Positions 41,517-49,146 of a DNA stretch of 64,000 nucleotides are shown one piece after another (position 1 is the first letter of the stretch; every line of letters starts with the position of its first letter). Source of the DNA: Caballeronia concitans (GTDB lineage Bacteria > Pseudomonadota > Gammaproteobacteria > Burkholderiales > Burkholderiaceae); assembly GCF_001544615.1 (NCBI RefSeq), contig NZ_FCNV02000003.1:186001-250000 (forward strand), given 5' to 3'. Under the pieces are notes generated by a model, which was given only the letters and a program-made list of their open reading frames with translations, made no database searches and had not been told where the DNA came from. Both the position numbers and the translations under genes were made by a program.

Positions 41517-42017
41517 CGAATGAGAACCCGTAATGAGAAAAGCCACGCGTGCCGTCAGCGACGCATGGAACGAGGCGATGCCCTGCGGGATGTCAGACGC
41601 GCCGGGTGAGCGCGAAACGGGAACGACTCGGGCGCGGATTCGAAGCCGGCGCCCGTCAACCGCACTGCGCGTGACGACGGGCAGCCGCGGCGCATGCTCT
41701 CGCGGCGTCCCGGTAAAGACGGCGAAAGCGGGGTTTGGGCCATTGTGAGCCAAAGGCGGCATGTTACAGGATGTAAGTCTCCACTACACGAATTTTCGCA
41801 GTCGGACGATTGCGCGGTGGCGCCCGCGAGACGCACGCCGTGACAAGTGATGACATGCGTTGACAATTTCGGATCAATCCGATGGGAAAGGGATGCCCGG
41901 CTGACCAGAATGCGTGCCTGTATTCGGCGTCTCTTTTTGTAACGAGACGCCCGGGGAATGCCGCGGGATCAGTGCGGCGTTCGGCCCATGTCCCTTAGAC
42001 TCATCAGGCTTGACACT
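41517..42017. other. 501-bp gap with triple TGACA repeat and a stem-loop
   Basis: No gene is supported. TGACA occurs at 41841, 41851 and 41861, exactly ten bases apart. The third is part of TTGACA (41860-41865) and is followed by the dyad CGGAT-CA-ATCCG (41870-41881). GGCGTCTC (41926-41933) pairs with GAGACGCC (41944-41951), with a T-run inside the loop. These elements lie upstream of the OmpR-type regulator gene at 42018 and also upstream of the MHS transporter. Confidence 0.5.
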
Positions 42018-42761
42018 ATGCGCGTCGCCGTTTTGCAAACCGACACAAGTTATCGAAACCTCATCAGCGACGTCGTGAAACGGCTCGGCCACACGGTCGT
42101 GACCTTTGGCGACGGTCTCATGCTCTCCAAGGCGCTTTCGCGCTCGACGGTCGATCTGCTGATTCTCGACTGGAATTCATCCGGTCTCTGCGGTCTCGAT
42201 CTTCTCAAATCTGTGCGTTCGAGCTTCGGCGAACGCGTGCCCGTCATGTTCGCCACGCCCGACGGCGCGGAGCACAACGTCGTGTGCGCGCTGACGGCGG
42301 GCGCGGACGACTACGTGGTCTATCCCATCCGTCCAGGCGAATTCGGCGCGCGCATCGAAGCGTTGCTGCGCCGCGCGTTCCCGGCCACGTCGAGCGCGTG
42401 CCTCGAAATCGGGCCGTATCGTTTCGATTCGCGCCAGCAGACGGTCACGGTGCGCGGCCGTCCCGTGCAGCTGAGCGGCACGCAGTTCCGCCTCGCGCAG
42501 CTTTTCTTTTCGAACATCGGTCGTGTGCTGTCCCGCGATCACATCTTCGCGATGGTCTGGGGCCGCGAGTTCCGCGAAACCACGCGCACCATCGACAGTC
42601 ATGTGTCGCGTCTGCGCCTCGCGCTGGAAATCGAGCCGGTGAACCATTTCCGCCTGCAGCCGGTGTACAAGAGCGGCTACCGCCTCCTGCATCTCTACGA
42701 TGACAACGAGGATTCCGGCGACGACCACGCGGAACCGGAGCGTGCGCGTATCGCCGCGTGA
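42018..42761 (+). CDS. OmpR-family response regulator, orphan
   Basis: A 247-residue protein with receiver (MRVAVLQTDTSYRNLISDVV; phosphoacceptor in LLILDWNSSGLCGLDLL) and winged-helix domain (LSGTQFRLAQLFFSNIGRVL; TRTIDSHVSRLRLALEI). The receiver is somewhat divergent: the usual acidic pair after strand 1 reads LQTDTS, with one Asp, and the conserved lysine is not obvious (VVYPIRPGEFGARI). Phosphorylation may therefore be weak or absent. No kinase gene is adjacent. ATG 42018 is taken; MSLRLIRLDTM at 41988 is an alternative. A good terminator follows. Confidence 0.88.
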   Translation: MRVAVLQTDTSYRNLISDVVKRLGHTVVTFGDGLMLSKALSRSTVDLLILDWNSSGLCGLDLLKSVRSSFGERVPVMFATPDGAEHNVVCALTAGADDYVVYPIRPGEFGARIEALLRRAFPATSSACLEIGPYRFDSRQQTVTVRGRPVQLSGTQFRLAQLFFSNIGRVLSRDHIFAMVWGREFRETTRTIDSHVSRLRLALEIEPVNHFRLQPVYKSGYRLLHLYDDNEDSGDDHAEPERARIAA

Positions 42762-42786
42762 AGCGTCGAGGCCGAGCAGCACCATG

Positions 42787-42820
42787 AAAAATGCCGTCGC
42801 AAGACGGCATTTTCGTTTTC
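42787..42820 (+). terminator. Intrinsic terminator after the orphan response regulator
   Basis: AAAATGCCGTC (42788-42798) pairs with GACGGCATTTT (42803-42813) around GCAA, followed by CGTTTTC. It lies 26 bases past the stop codon. Confidence 0.88.
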
Positions 42821-42904
42821 AGCTCAGCTTTCGCGTGAAAGATCCGGCAGCGCGGGCTGCGTTTCAGCATCGAAGGCCAAAGAATAGTGGGGACAGCGCC
42901 AATA

Positions 42905-42931
42905 TTGACTCGATTTCAGCGCCCCTATAAT
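42905..42931 (+). promoter_or_regulatory. Likely promoter of the AraC-type regulator
   Basis: TTGACT (42905-42910) and a perfect TATAAT (42926-42931) with a 15-base spacer, 42 bases before the regulator's ATG. The spacer is shorter than the ideal 17. Confidence 0.55.
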
Positions 42932-42972
42932 CGTCGCAAAAATCACGCATACGACCAACCGCGAAACGCACG

Positions 42973-43803
42973 ATGAGCACGCAGGGCCTTACTGCCGGAC
43001 ACGTTTCGCGCGATGCGGTGCACGTCGATGCGCCGCCGCCTTCGTCGCTGAGCGACATGCTCTCGCACTTCGCTCTGCTCGCGCCGGTCTTCGATGCGAT
43101 GCCGGACATCGTCTTCTTCGTGAAGGACCGCGACGCGCGCTACGCGATGGTCAACCGCACGCTCGCGCGCCGTTGCGGCCACAAGGACGACAAGACCGCG
43201 CTCATCGGCAAGACCGCCGAGGACGTGTTTCCGCGCCGCTTCGGGCGCATCTACACGGCGCAGGATCAGGCGATCATCGCGCAGGGCGTGCAACTCATCG
43301 ATCAGCTGGAACTGCATCTGTATCCCGGACGCGAGCCCGGCTGGTGCATGACCTGCAAGCAGCCGCTTCACGGTGCGCAAGGGAATATCGTCGGGCTCGC
43401 GGGCATTTCGCGCGACCTGCAGGCGGCCGAAGGAACGCATCCGGCATATAGCCGGCTCGCGGCGGTCGTGCAGCATATTCAGGAAAATTACGTGCAGCCG
43501 CTCAACATGCGCGATCTCGCCAAGATGGCCAACATGTCGATCGCGCAGCTCGAACGCTATTTTCACAAGGTCTTTCATTTGACGCCGCGACAGGTGCTGC
43601 TGAAGACGCGCCTCGATGCGGCAACGGCGCTGCTCGTCACGCACGACAAGGTGACGGACGTCGCGGCGCTGTGCGGCTACACCGATCACAGCGCGTTCAC
43701 GCGTCAGTTCAAGGCGACAGTCGGCATCACGCCGACGGAATATCGGGCGCTGTTGCAATCGCCCGCCGCGCGTTCGGACGTGCCGAGCCTTGCAAACGTC
43801 TGA
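42973..43803 (+). CDS. PAS-domain AraC-family regulator
   Basis: A 276-residue regulator. Residues about 35-155 form a PAS domain (VFDAMPDIVFFVKDRDARYA; IVGLAGISRDLQ). About 165-265 form an AraC/XylS double helix-turn-helix (LNMRDLAKMANMSIAQLERY; DVAALCGYTDHSAFTRQFKA). PAS-AraC fusions usually sense a small ligand. No metabolic gene is adjacent and the target is unknown. Confidence 0.9.
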   Translation: MSTQGLTAGHVSRDAVHVDAPPPSSLSDMLSHFALLAPVFDAMPDIVFFVKDRDARYAMVNRTLARRCGHKDDKTALIGKTAEDVFPRRFGRIYTAQDQAIIAQGVQLIDQLELHLYPGREPGWCMTCKQPLHGAQGNIVGLAGISRDLQAAEGTHPAYSRLAAVVQHIQENYVQPLNMRDLAKMANMSIAQLERYFHKVFHLTPRQVLLKTRLDAATALLVTHDKVTDVAALCGYTDHSAFTRQFKATVGITPTEYRALLQSPAARSDVPSLANV

Positions 43804-44178
43804 CGTGCAAGAAGGGATGGACCATGCCGGAATTACACGGTCGTGCGCATTGGTGGTGCAGCTGGGAAGAAATGGCCGGAATCGCCCGCCCCGTACGGCG
43901 GGGCATTCCGGCGAAAGGACCGCTCGCCGGTCCGGAATTTGCTGTTGGGGAAATTGCTGGGATTACGGCGACCGGCCAGTCGAGCTGGCGCCGCCCGGAC
44001 ACCGCGAGACGTTCCGCACCGGCGCACGCGCGGCAAAAAGATACGGTGCGTTCGGAATTCCCGCTGCGTTTTTCTGTCAACCGAAGCGCACCTGCGCGAC
44101 GCGAAGACAAGGACGAAGCGGCGAGCCGTGGAGACCGCGCGCACGAGAATTCCGTTTTTGGCAGTTGAAAACAAAATC
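43804..44178. other. 375-bp structured region without a convincing gene
   Basis: Contains a long stem at 43875-43912: GCCGGAAT/ATTCCGGC outer arms and CCCGCC/GGCGGG inner arms. Near-repeats of CCGGAAT follow at about 43934. An open frame of 114 codons (43824-44168) exists but has poor third-position GC and no similarity I recognise. The region separates the AraC regulator from a single-domain receiver gene that lacks a clear ribosome site. Confidence 0.45.
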
Positions 44179-44589
44179 ATGAACGAAGTAGCAAGACTGG
44201 GGCATACGCGGATCGTACTCATCGAAGACGATCCCGAGAGCAGGGCGTCACTGCAGATGTTGCTGGAAGATGAAGGAGCCGAGGTCATCGCCGTGGCCGA
44301 CGCCGAAGACGGCGTGGAAACCGCGATCCGCGTGCTTCCCGATGCAGTGATCTGCGATCTCGACCTTCCTGGAATGGACGGTTTCTATCTCATCCAACGT
44401 TTGCGCGACCACGAAATACGCGGAAATCTGCCGCCTTCCGTCGCCATTGCGCTGACGGGGCACGACGGCGACGCATATCGATTACGAAGTATCGGCGAAG
44501 GATTCCAGCATTTCATGACGAAGCCCGCGCATCCCGACGCGCTCGTCACGCTGATTCAGGACGCGCTCAACGCACGCGTCGTCGCCTGA
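44179..44589 (+). CDS. Single-domain response regulator
   Basis: A 136-residue receiver-only protein (TRIVLIEDDPESRASLQMLL; phosphoacceptor in AVICDLDLPGMDGFYLI; Lys in HFMTKPAHPD). It has all key residues and no output domain, so it could work as a phosphate sink or in a phosphorelay, for example with one of the hybrid kinases in this window. The start at 44179 lacks a clear Shine-Dalgarno sequence (AAAACAAAATC precedes it). A GC-rich stem-loop separates it from the convergent small membrane protein. Confidence 0.87.
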   Translation: MNEVARLGHTRIVLIEDDPESRASLQMLLEDEGAEVIAVADAEDGVETAIRVLPDAVICDLDLPGMDGFYLIQRLRDHEIRGNLPPSVAIALTGHDGDAYRLRSIGEGFQHFMTKPAHPDALVTLIQDALNARVVA

Positions 44590-44605
44590 CGCCGAGCTTC
44601 AAGGC

Positions 44606-44630
44606 GCGCGCCGCGATGCACGCGGCGCGC
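44606..44630. terminator. GC-rich stem-loop between convergent genes
   Basis: GCGCGCCGCG (44606-44615) pairs perfectly with CGCGGCGCGC (44621-44630) around ATGCA. It lies between two convergent stops, but there is no T-tract on either strand. Confidence 0.5.
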
Positions 44631-44636
44631 CGCACG

Positions 44637-44807
44637 CTATGAACGGTCGCGATTGCGCGCCCGCGTGGCGCCCGTGATCACCGCGATACCGAGCAAAATG
44701 ACCGCGACGATCGCGACCGTATGTTGCGCGACGTGCATGGCGACGAGCGCCCACGACACGCCGCCGATGAAAATAAGCCATCCCACGAGATAAATGATGA
44801 GCGTCAT
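44637..44807 (-). CDS. 56-aa two-helix membrane protein
   Basis: A very short gene with AAGGAG seven bases before ATG 44807. It encodes 56 residues: MTLIIYLVGWLIFIGGVSWA forms helix 1, VAIVAVILLGIAVITGA forms helix 2, and the tail TRARNRDRS is basic. A hairpin membrane protein with a cytosolic positive tail is predicted. Codon use is normal. It is divergent from the GST gene. Function unknown. Confidence 0.72.
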   Translation of the reverse strand: MTLIIYLVGWLIFIGGVSWALVAMHVAQHTVAIVAVILLGIAVITGATRARNRDRS

Positions 44808-44893
44808 CGGGTTCTCCTTTTCCTTGTCTTAATGGCAATGTCCTTGAAGCAGGACATAGCCTGCAAGATGCGTACCGAATGCGACCGCACGCC

Positions 44894-45565
44894 ATGCTCA
44901 TCGTCCATCACCTCAACAATTCACGGTCGCAGCGCGTGCTGTGGATGCTCGAAGAACTCGGCGTCGAATACGAACTGAAGCGTTATCAGCGCGATCCGCG
45001 CACGATGCTCGCGCCGCGCGAACTGCGCGCCGTGCATCCGCTCGGCAAGTCGCCGGTCATAACGGATGGCGCGCTGACCGTCGCGGAGTCGGGTGCGATC
45101 ATCGAATATCTCGTGGATCGTTATGGCGAAGGACGCTTCTCGCCGCCGCATGGCGCGTCGCCGGAACGCGTGCGCTACAACTACTGGATGCACTACGCCG
45201 AAGGCTCCGCGATGCCGCCGCTCCTGATCAAGCTCGTCGCATCGCGGATTGCGGGCGCGAAGATGCCGTTCTTCGCGAAGCCGATTGCCAAGCGCATCGC
45301 GGGAACGCTGCAGTCGAGTTTCATCGATCCGCAACTGAAGCTGCATTTCGGCTATATCGACGGCGAGCTTGCGAAGTCGCCGTGGTTCGCGGGCGATTCA
45401 TTCAGCGCCGCCGACGTGCAGATGAGCTTCCCGCTCGAAGCCGCGAGCCAGCGCGCGGGCGCGAACGACCTGCCGCATATCCGCGCTTTTCTGGAGCGCA
45501 TTCACGCGCGGCCCGCGTATCAGCGCGCGCTCGAACGTGGCGGCCGATACGACTATGCCGATTGA
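44894..45565 (+). CDS. Glutathione S-transferase family protein
   Basis: A 223-residue GST. The N-terminal thioredoxin-like domain starts MLIVHHLNNSRSQRVLWMLE with the S/R active-site region and includes GKSPVITDGALTVAESGAII (glutathione-binding cis-Pro and ES). The C-terminal helical domain contains WFAGDSFSAADVQMSFPLEA. ATG 44894 gives the standard start; ATG 44879 would add five residues. Substrate unknown. Confidence 0.9.
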   Translation: MLIVHHLNNSRSQRVLWMLEELGVEYELKRYQRDPRTMLAPRELRAVHPLGKSPVITDGALTVAESGAIIEYLVDRYGEGRFSPPHGASPERVRYNYWMHYAEGSAMPPLLIKLVASRIAGAKMPFFAKPIAKRIAGTLQSSFIDPQLKLHFGYIDGELAKSPWFAGDSFSAADVQMSFPLEAASQRAGANDLPHIRAFLERIHARPAYQRALERGGRYDYAD

Positions 45566-45613
45566 CCCTTGCGTACAATGAGCGCACGCGCATTGACCAA
45601 CACAAGGTAACGC

Positions 45614-47251
45614 ATGGCTCGAATCGTTCCCGACGACTGGAAGAATCTCGAAGCGACCGGCGCCGCCGCGCGCGAACTGGAGACGCTCGCGCAACTCGAA
45701 AAGCTGCCCGAGGATTACACGGTCTATCACGGCGTTCACTGGACGCGCATCAACGAAGGCTTTTCCGTCTTCGGCGAGGCGGATTTCGTCGTGGTCGCGC
45801 CGTCCGGCCGCGTGCTGATGATCGAGATGAAGGCGGGTTTCCTGCGCGAAACCGGCGCGGGGCTCGTCAAGGTCTATTTGCAGAAGGAACGCAACGTCGC
45901 CATTCAGCTTGCGCGCACGCTCGAAAACCTGCACCGGCGGTTCACGGCGGCGTTCGGCGCGGGGACGTACCGGATCGAGGAACTGCTCTATTGCCCCGAC
46001 TACACGGTGAAGGACGCGGCGATTGCGGGCGTGCCGCCGGGGCGCATCGTGGATGCGAGCCGCAAGGCGCAACTCGCGCGCGTCGTGCTGGAGATTCTTC
46101 CGCCCGACGAGCCGCGTTTCGAAGCCGCCGCGCGCATCCATCACTTCCTCGCTGACGAACTCTCGCTCACGCCCGATACCAACGCGCTCGTCGGCGCGGC
46201 GAACACGCTCGTCACGCGGCTGTCGGGCGGTCTCGCGACATGGGCGCGGCGGCTGGAATTCGAGCCGTTCCGCCTGCGCGTGATCGCGACGGCCGGCGCG
46301 GGCAAGACGCAGCTCGCCGTGCGCGTGATGCGCGATGCGCTCGCCGCCGGCAAGAGCGTGCTCTACGTGTGCTTCAACCGGCCGCTCGCGGACCATATCC
46401 GCGCCATCGCGCCGAAAGAGGCGAAGATCGCGAACTATCATCAACTGAGCGCGGCCGTCGCGCGCGATGCCGGCAGTCCGCCCGACTTCAGCCAGCCCAA
46501 CGTCTTCACGACGCTCGAAGAGCGCTTCGCCGCCGTGCCGGTGCCGGAGCAGTGGAAGACGGACGTGCTGATCGTCGACGAGGGACAGGATTTTCATGCG
46601 GCGTGGGTCGAATCGCTCGAACGGCTGCTCAATCCGGACGGCGCGTGGTGGTGGCTCGAAGACCCGATGCAGAACCTGTATCTGCGCGAGCCGGTGCCGC
46701 TGCCCGGCTGGACCATCCTGCGCGAAACCACGAACTATCGCAGCCCGCGCGACTTGCTCGGTTTCATCCGCAAGATCGTCGGGCCGGAAGTGCGGCTCGA
46801 TGCGGGCAGTCCGTTCGACGGCTCCGACGTCACCATTTCGACCTACGAGGACGGCCATCCCGAGGAAGTGATCGAAGCGACCAAGCGTGCCATCACGCAC
46901 GCGCTCTCGCTCGGCTTTCGCAAGCAGGATATCGCGGTGCTGTCGTTCCGCGGGCGCGAAGGCTCGGCGCTGACGGCCGTGGATCATCTCGGGCCGCATC
47001 GGCTGCGCGCGTTCACCGGCACTTATGATCTCTTTGGCAACCCGGAGTATCGCGAGGGTGACGTGCTGCTCGAATCGATATATCGCTTCAAGGGGCAATC
47101 CGCGCCGTGCGTGGTGCTCACCGAAGTCGATTTCGACGCGCTCGACGACCAGGCCGCGCGCAAAATCTTCGTAGGCGCGACACGCGCGACGATGAAGCTC
47201 ATCGTGGTCGCGTCGGAGCGTGCAGCGCGCGAAATCGACGCGCTCAGGTAG
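45614..47251 (+). CDS. Nuclease-like domain fused to SF1 (UvrD-type) helicase
   Basis: A 545-residue fusion. Residues about 20-150 look like a NERD/PD-(D/E)XK nuclease: GEADFVVVAPSGRVLMIEMK gives the D...ExK pattern. Residues about 210-545 are a superfamily 1 helicase: Walker A TAGAGKTQLAV, motif II LIVDEGQDF, motif III WWWLEDPMQNLY, motif IV-like LRETTNYRS, and C-terminal YRFKGQSAPCVVLTEVD and FVGATRATMKLIVV. It probably acts on damaged or foreign DNA; which cannot be told from sequence. It follows the GST gene by 48 bases and is followed by a hybrid kinase gene. Confidence 0.85.
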   Translation: MARIVPDDWKNLEATGAAARELETLAQLEKLPEDYTVYHGVHWTRINEGFSVFGEADFVVVAPSGRVLMIEMKAGFLRETGAGLVKVYLQKERNVAIQLARTLENLHRRFTAAFGAGTYRIEELLYCPDYTVKDAAIAGVPPGRIVDASRKAQLARVVLEILPPDEPRFEAAARIHHFLADELSLTPDTNALVGAANTLVTRLSGGLATWARRLEFEPFRLRVIATAGAGKTQLAVRVMRDALAAGKSVLYVCFNRPLADHIRAIAPKEAKIANYHQLSAAVARDAGSPPDFSQPNVFTTLEERFAAVPVPEQWKTDVLIVDEGQDFHAAWVESLERLLNPDGAWWWLEDPMQNLYLREPVPLPGWTILRETTNYRSPRDLLGFIRKIVGPEVRLDAGSPFDGSDVTISTYEDGHPEEVIEATKRAITHALSLGFRKQDIAVLSFRGREGSALTAVDHLGPHRLRAFTGTYDLFGNPEYREGDVLLESIYRFKGQSAPCVVLTEVDFDALDDQAARKIFVGATRATMKLIVVASERAAREIDALR

Positions 47252-47283
47252 CGCGCGCATCGCGCGTCGGGTATCGAACGAAC

Positions 47284-49128
47284 ATGGCCATTACGCGCAA
47301 CGACTCTCTGTTTCGCGCGCCCAGTGCGCGCCCGCTGCTTCGCCGCCTGTGGTACGCGGTGATGTTCGTGCTCGCGGTTGCGCCGCCGTTCGGCGTGGTC
47401 GGCTACATGCTGTACTCGGGGCTGGTCGCGCGCGAGACGCATCGCGCGGTCGCGCCCTACCAAGGGCAGTACTGGAACGCCGCGCAGTTCCAGATCGCGT
47501 ACGAGCGTTTCGAGACGCAGGTGCTGCTCTTGCGCAATGGCATCGACGAAGACGCCGAAGCCGTGCGCTCCAGCTACGCGCGGCTGCGCGCGCGGCTAGA
47601 CGACGCATCGAATTCGGCGCGCATGCCCGAAGAACACGAAGCGCTGAGCAATCGTCAGGCGGAGATCGTGCGGCAACTGCGCACGGCGCTCGGTTCCATC
47701 CAGCTCGATGTGGAAAGGCTGAGAGGCGACCGGCAGCGCACGTTGCGCATCATCGGCGTTCTGCGGCAGAACGCGCCCGCCGTCGCGGAACTGGCGAGCG
47801 GCCGCCGGCTCATGGATGCCGCCGAGCACGAGGCGATCGTCGGCGATTTCGAGGCGAAGCGCCGCTATCTGATCTATAGCGGCGTGCTGCTCGGCATGCT
47901 TTCGGCGGCGGCGACCTCGCTGCTTTTGCTCAACGGCTATCGCCGCGCGCGGCTCATCGAGCAGCAACGCGCCGCGCTCGCCGCCGAGCATCAGGCGACG
48001 CGGGCGGCGCGCGAAGCGGGTGTCGCGAAAGACACGTTTCTCGGCATGATCAGCCACGAGTTGCGCACGCCGCTGCACGCCATCGTTTCGTCCATCGAAC
48101 TGCTCGGGCTGAATCTGCGCGGCGAGGCGGACCGCAAGATCATTCAGCGGCTCGAAACCGGCGCGCGGCATCTCGAAGCGCAAATGCGCGATCTGACCGA
48201 TTACGCGCGGCTCGGCGCGGGCAAGCTCGAACTGCGCGTGACGGTGTTCGATCCGGTGGAGCTGCTCGATTCGATCGTCGATGCCAACGCGCCCGCCGCG
48301 ACCGCGAAGGGGCTGCATCTGCGCGGCGGGTATGACGGCAAGCGCGGGCCGTTGGAGTCGGACCCGCATCGCGTGCGGCAGATCGTGACGAACCTCGTCA
48401 CCAACGCCATCAAGTACACGGACGCCGGCTCCATCGAAGTGCATTTCGCGCGCTCGGACAAGCGCCTCGACATCACGGTGACGGACACGGGGCCGGGCAT
48501 CGCGCGCGAAAAGCTGCCGCTGATTTTCCAGGAGTTCACGCAGCTCGATTCGTCCAGCACGCGTCGTTTCGACGGCGCCGGGATGGGCCTCGCGGTCGTG
48601 CGCGGGCTTGTCGATCTGCTCGGCGGGAACATCGAAGTGGCGAGCGAAGTGGGCGAAGGCGCGGCGTTTCGCGTGAGCCTGCCGGTGACATCGGTGGAGC
48701 GCATTCCCGAGGCCGGCCCCGACGACGCCGATGCGCCCGGCGCGGGCAAGTCCCGCGTGCTCGTGATCGACGATCACGAAGCGATCCGCGAGTCGCTGAC
48801 GGAAATGCTGACGCATCTCGGCTACTGGGCGATCGCGGTGCCGGACGTGGACAGCGCGCTCGCGTGGCTGCGCGCCTACGACGCCGACGTGATCCTCGCC
48901 GATCTCCACATGCCGGGCAAGGACGGCTATTCGTTCGCGAGCGAATATCGCGCGCGCACCGCGCCGGGCGCGAGCGTGCCGATCATCGCGGTGAGCGCGT
49001 ATGTGCCGGAACTGGTGGACCCGAGCGCATCGGTGTTTTTCTTCGACTACCTGCTGAAGCCGGTGCGCTACGAAGTGCTGAAAGCCGCCGTGCATCGCGC
49101 GGCCACGGCGCGGCGGCGGGCGGCTTGA
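47284..49128 (+). CDS. Hybrid sensor histidine kinase
   Basis: A 614-residue kinase with helices at about 25-47 (VMFVLAVAPPFGVVGYML) and about 200-220 (LIYSGVLLGMLSAAATSLLL) around a helical periplasmic sensor of about 150 residues. The DHp motif is GMISHELRTPLHAIVSSIEL, with ATPase boxes NLVTNAIKYTD, DTGPGIA and GAGMGLAVV. A C-terminal receiver (VLVIDDHEAIRESLTEML; VILADLHMPGKDG; YLLKPVRYEVL) ends the protein. It converges, 18 bases apart, with a BetR-receiver regulator gene, a natural candidate partner. Confidence 0.92.
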   Translation: MAITRNDSLFRAPSARPLLRRLWYAVMFVLAVAPPFGVVGYMLYSGLVARETHRAVAPYQGQYWNAAQFQIAYERFETQVLLLRNGIDEDAEAVRSSYARLRARLDDASNSARMPEEHEALSNRQAEIVRQLRTALGSIQLDVERLRGDRQRTLRIIGVLRQNAPAVAELASGRRLMDAAEHEAIVGDFEAKRRYLIYSGVLLGMLSAAATSLLLLNGYRRARLIEQQRAALAAEHQATRAAREAGVAKDTFLGMISHELRTPLHAIVSSIELLGLNLRGEADRKIIQRLETGARHLEAQMRDLTDYARLGAGKLELRVTVFDPVELLDSIVDANAPAATAKGLHLRGGYDGKRGPLESDPHRVRQIVTNLVTNAIKYTDAGSIEVHFARSDKRLDITVTDTGPGIAREKLPLIFQEFTQLDSSSTRRFDGAGMGLAVVRGLVDLLGGNIEVASEVGEGAAFRVSLPVTSVERIPEAGPDDADAPGAGKSRVLVIDDHEAIRESLTEMLTHLGYWAIAVPDVDSALAWLRAYDADVILADLHMPGKDGYSFASEYRARTAPGASVPIIAVSAYVPELVDPSASVFFFDYLLKPVRYEVLKAAVHRAATARRRAA

Positions 49129-49146
49129 GCGCTCGCGCCAAGGTGA

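Noticed and set aside
41926-41951. Stem-loop GGCGTCTC/GAGACGCC as a terminator
   Set aside because: The T-run lies in the loop, not after the stem, and no gene ends just upstream on either strand.
43824-44168. 114-codon open frame with a moderate AAGGGA upstream
   Set aside because: Third codon positions are poor in G/C compared with all neighbours and the product is unlike any family. Kept as a structured non-coding region.
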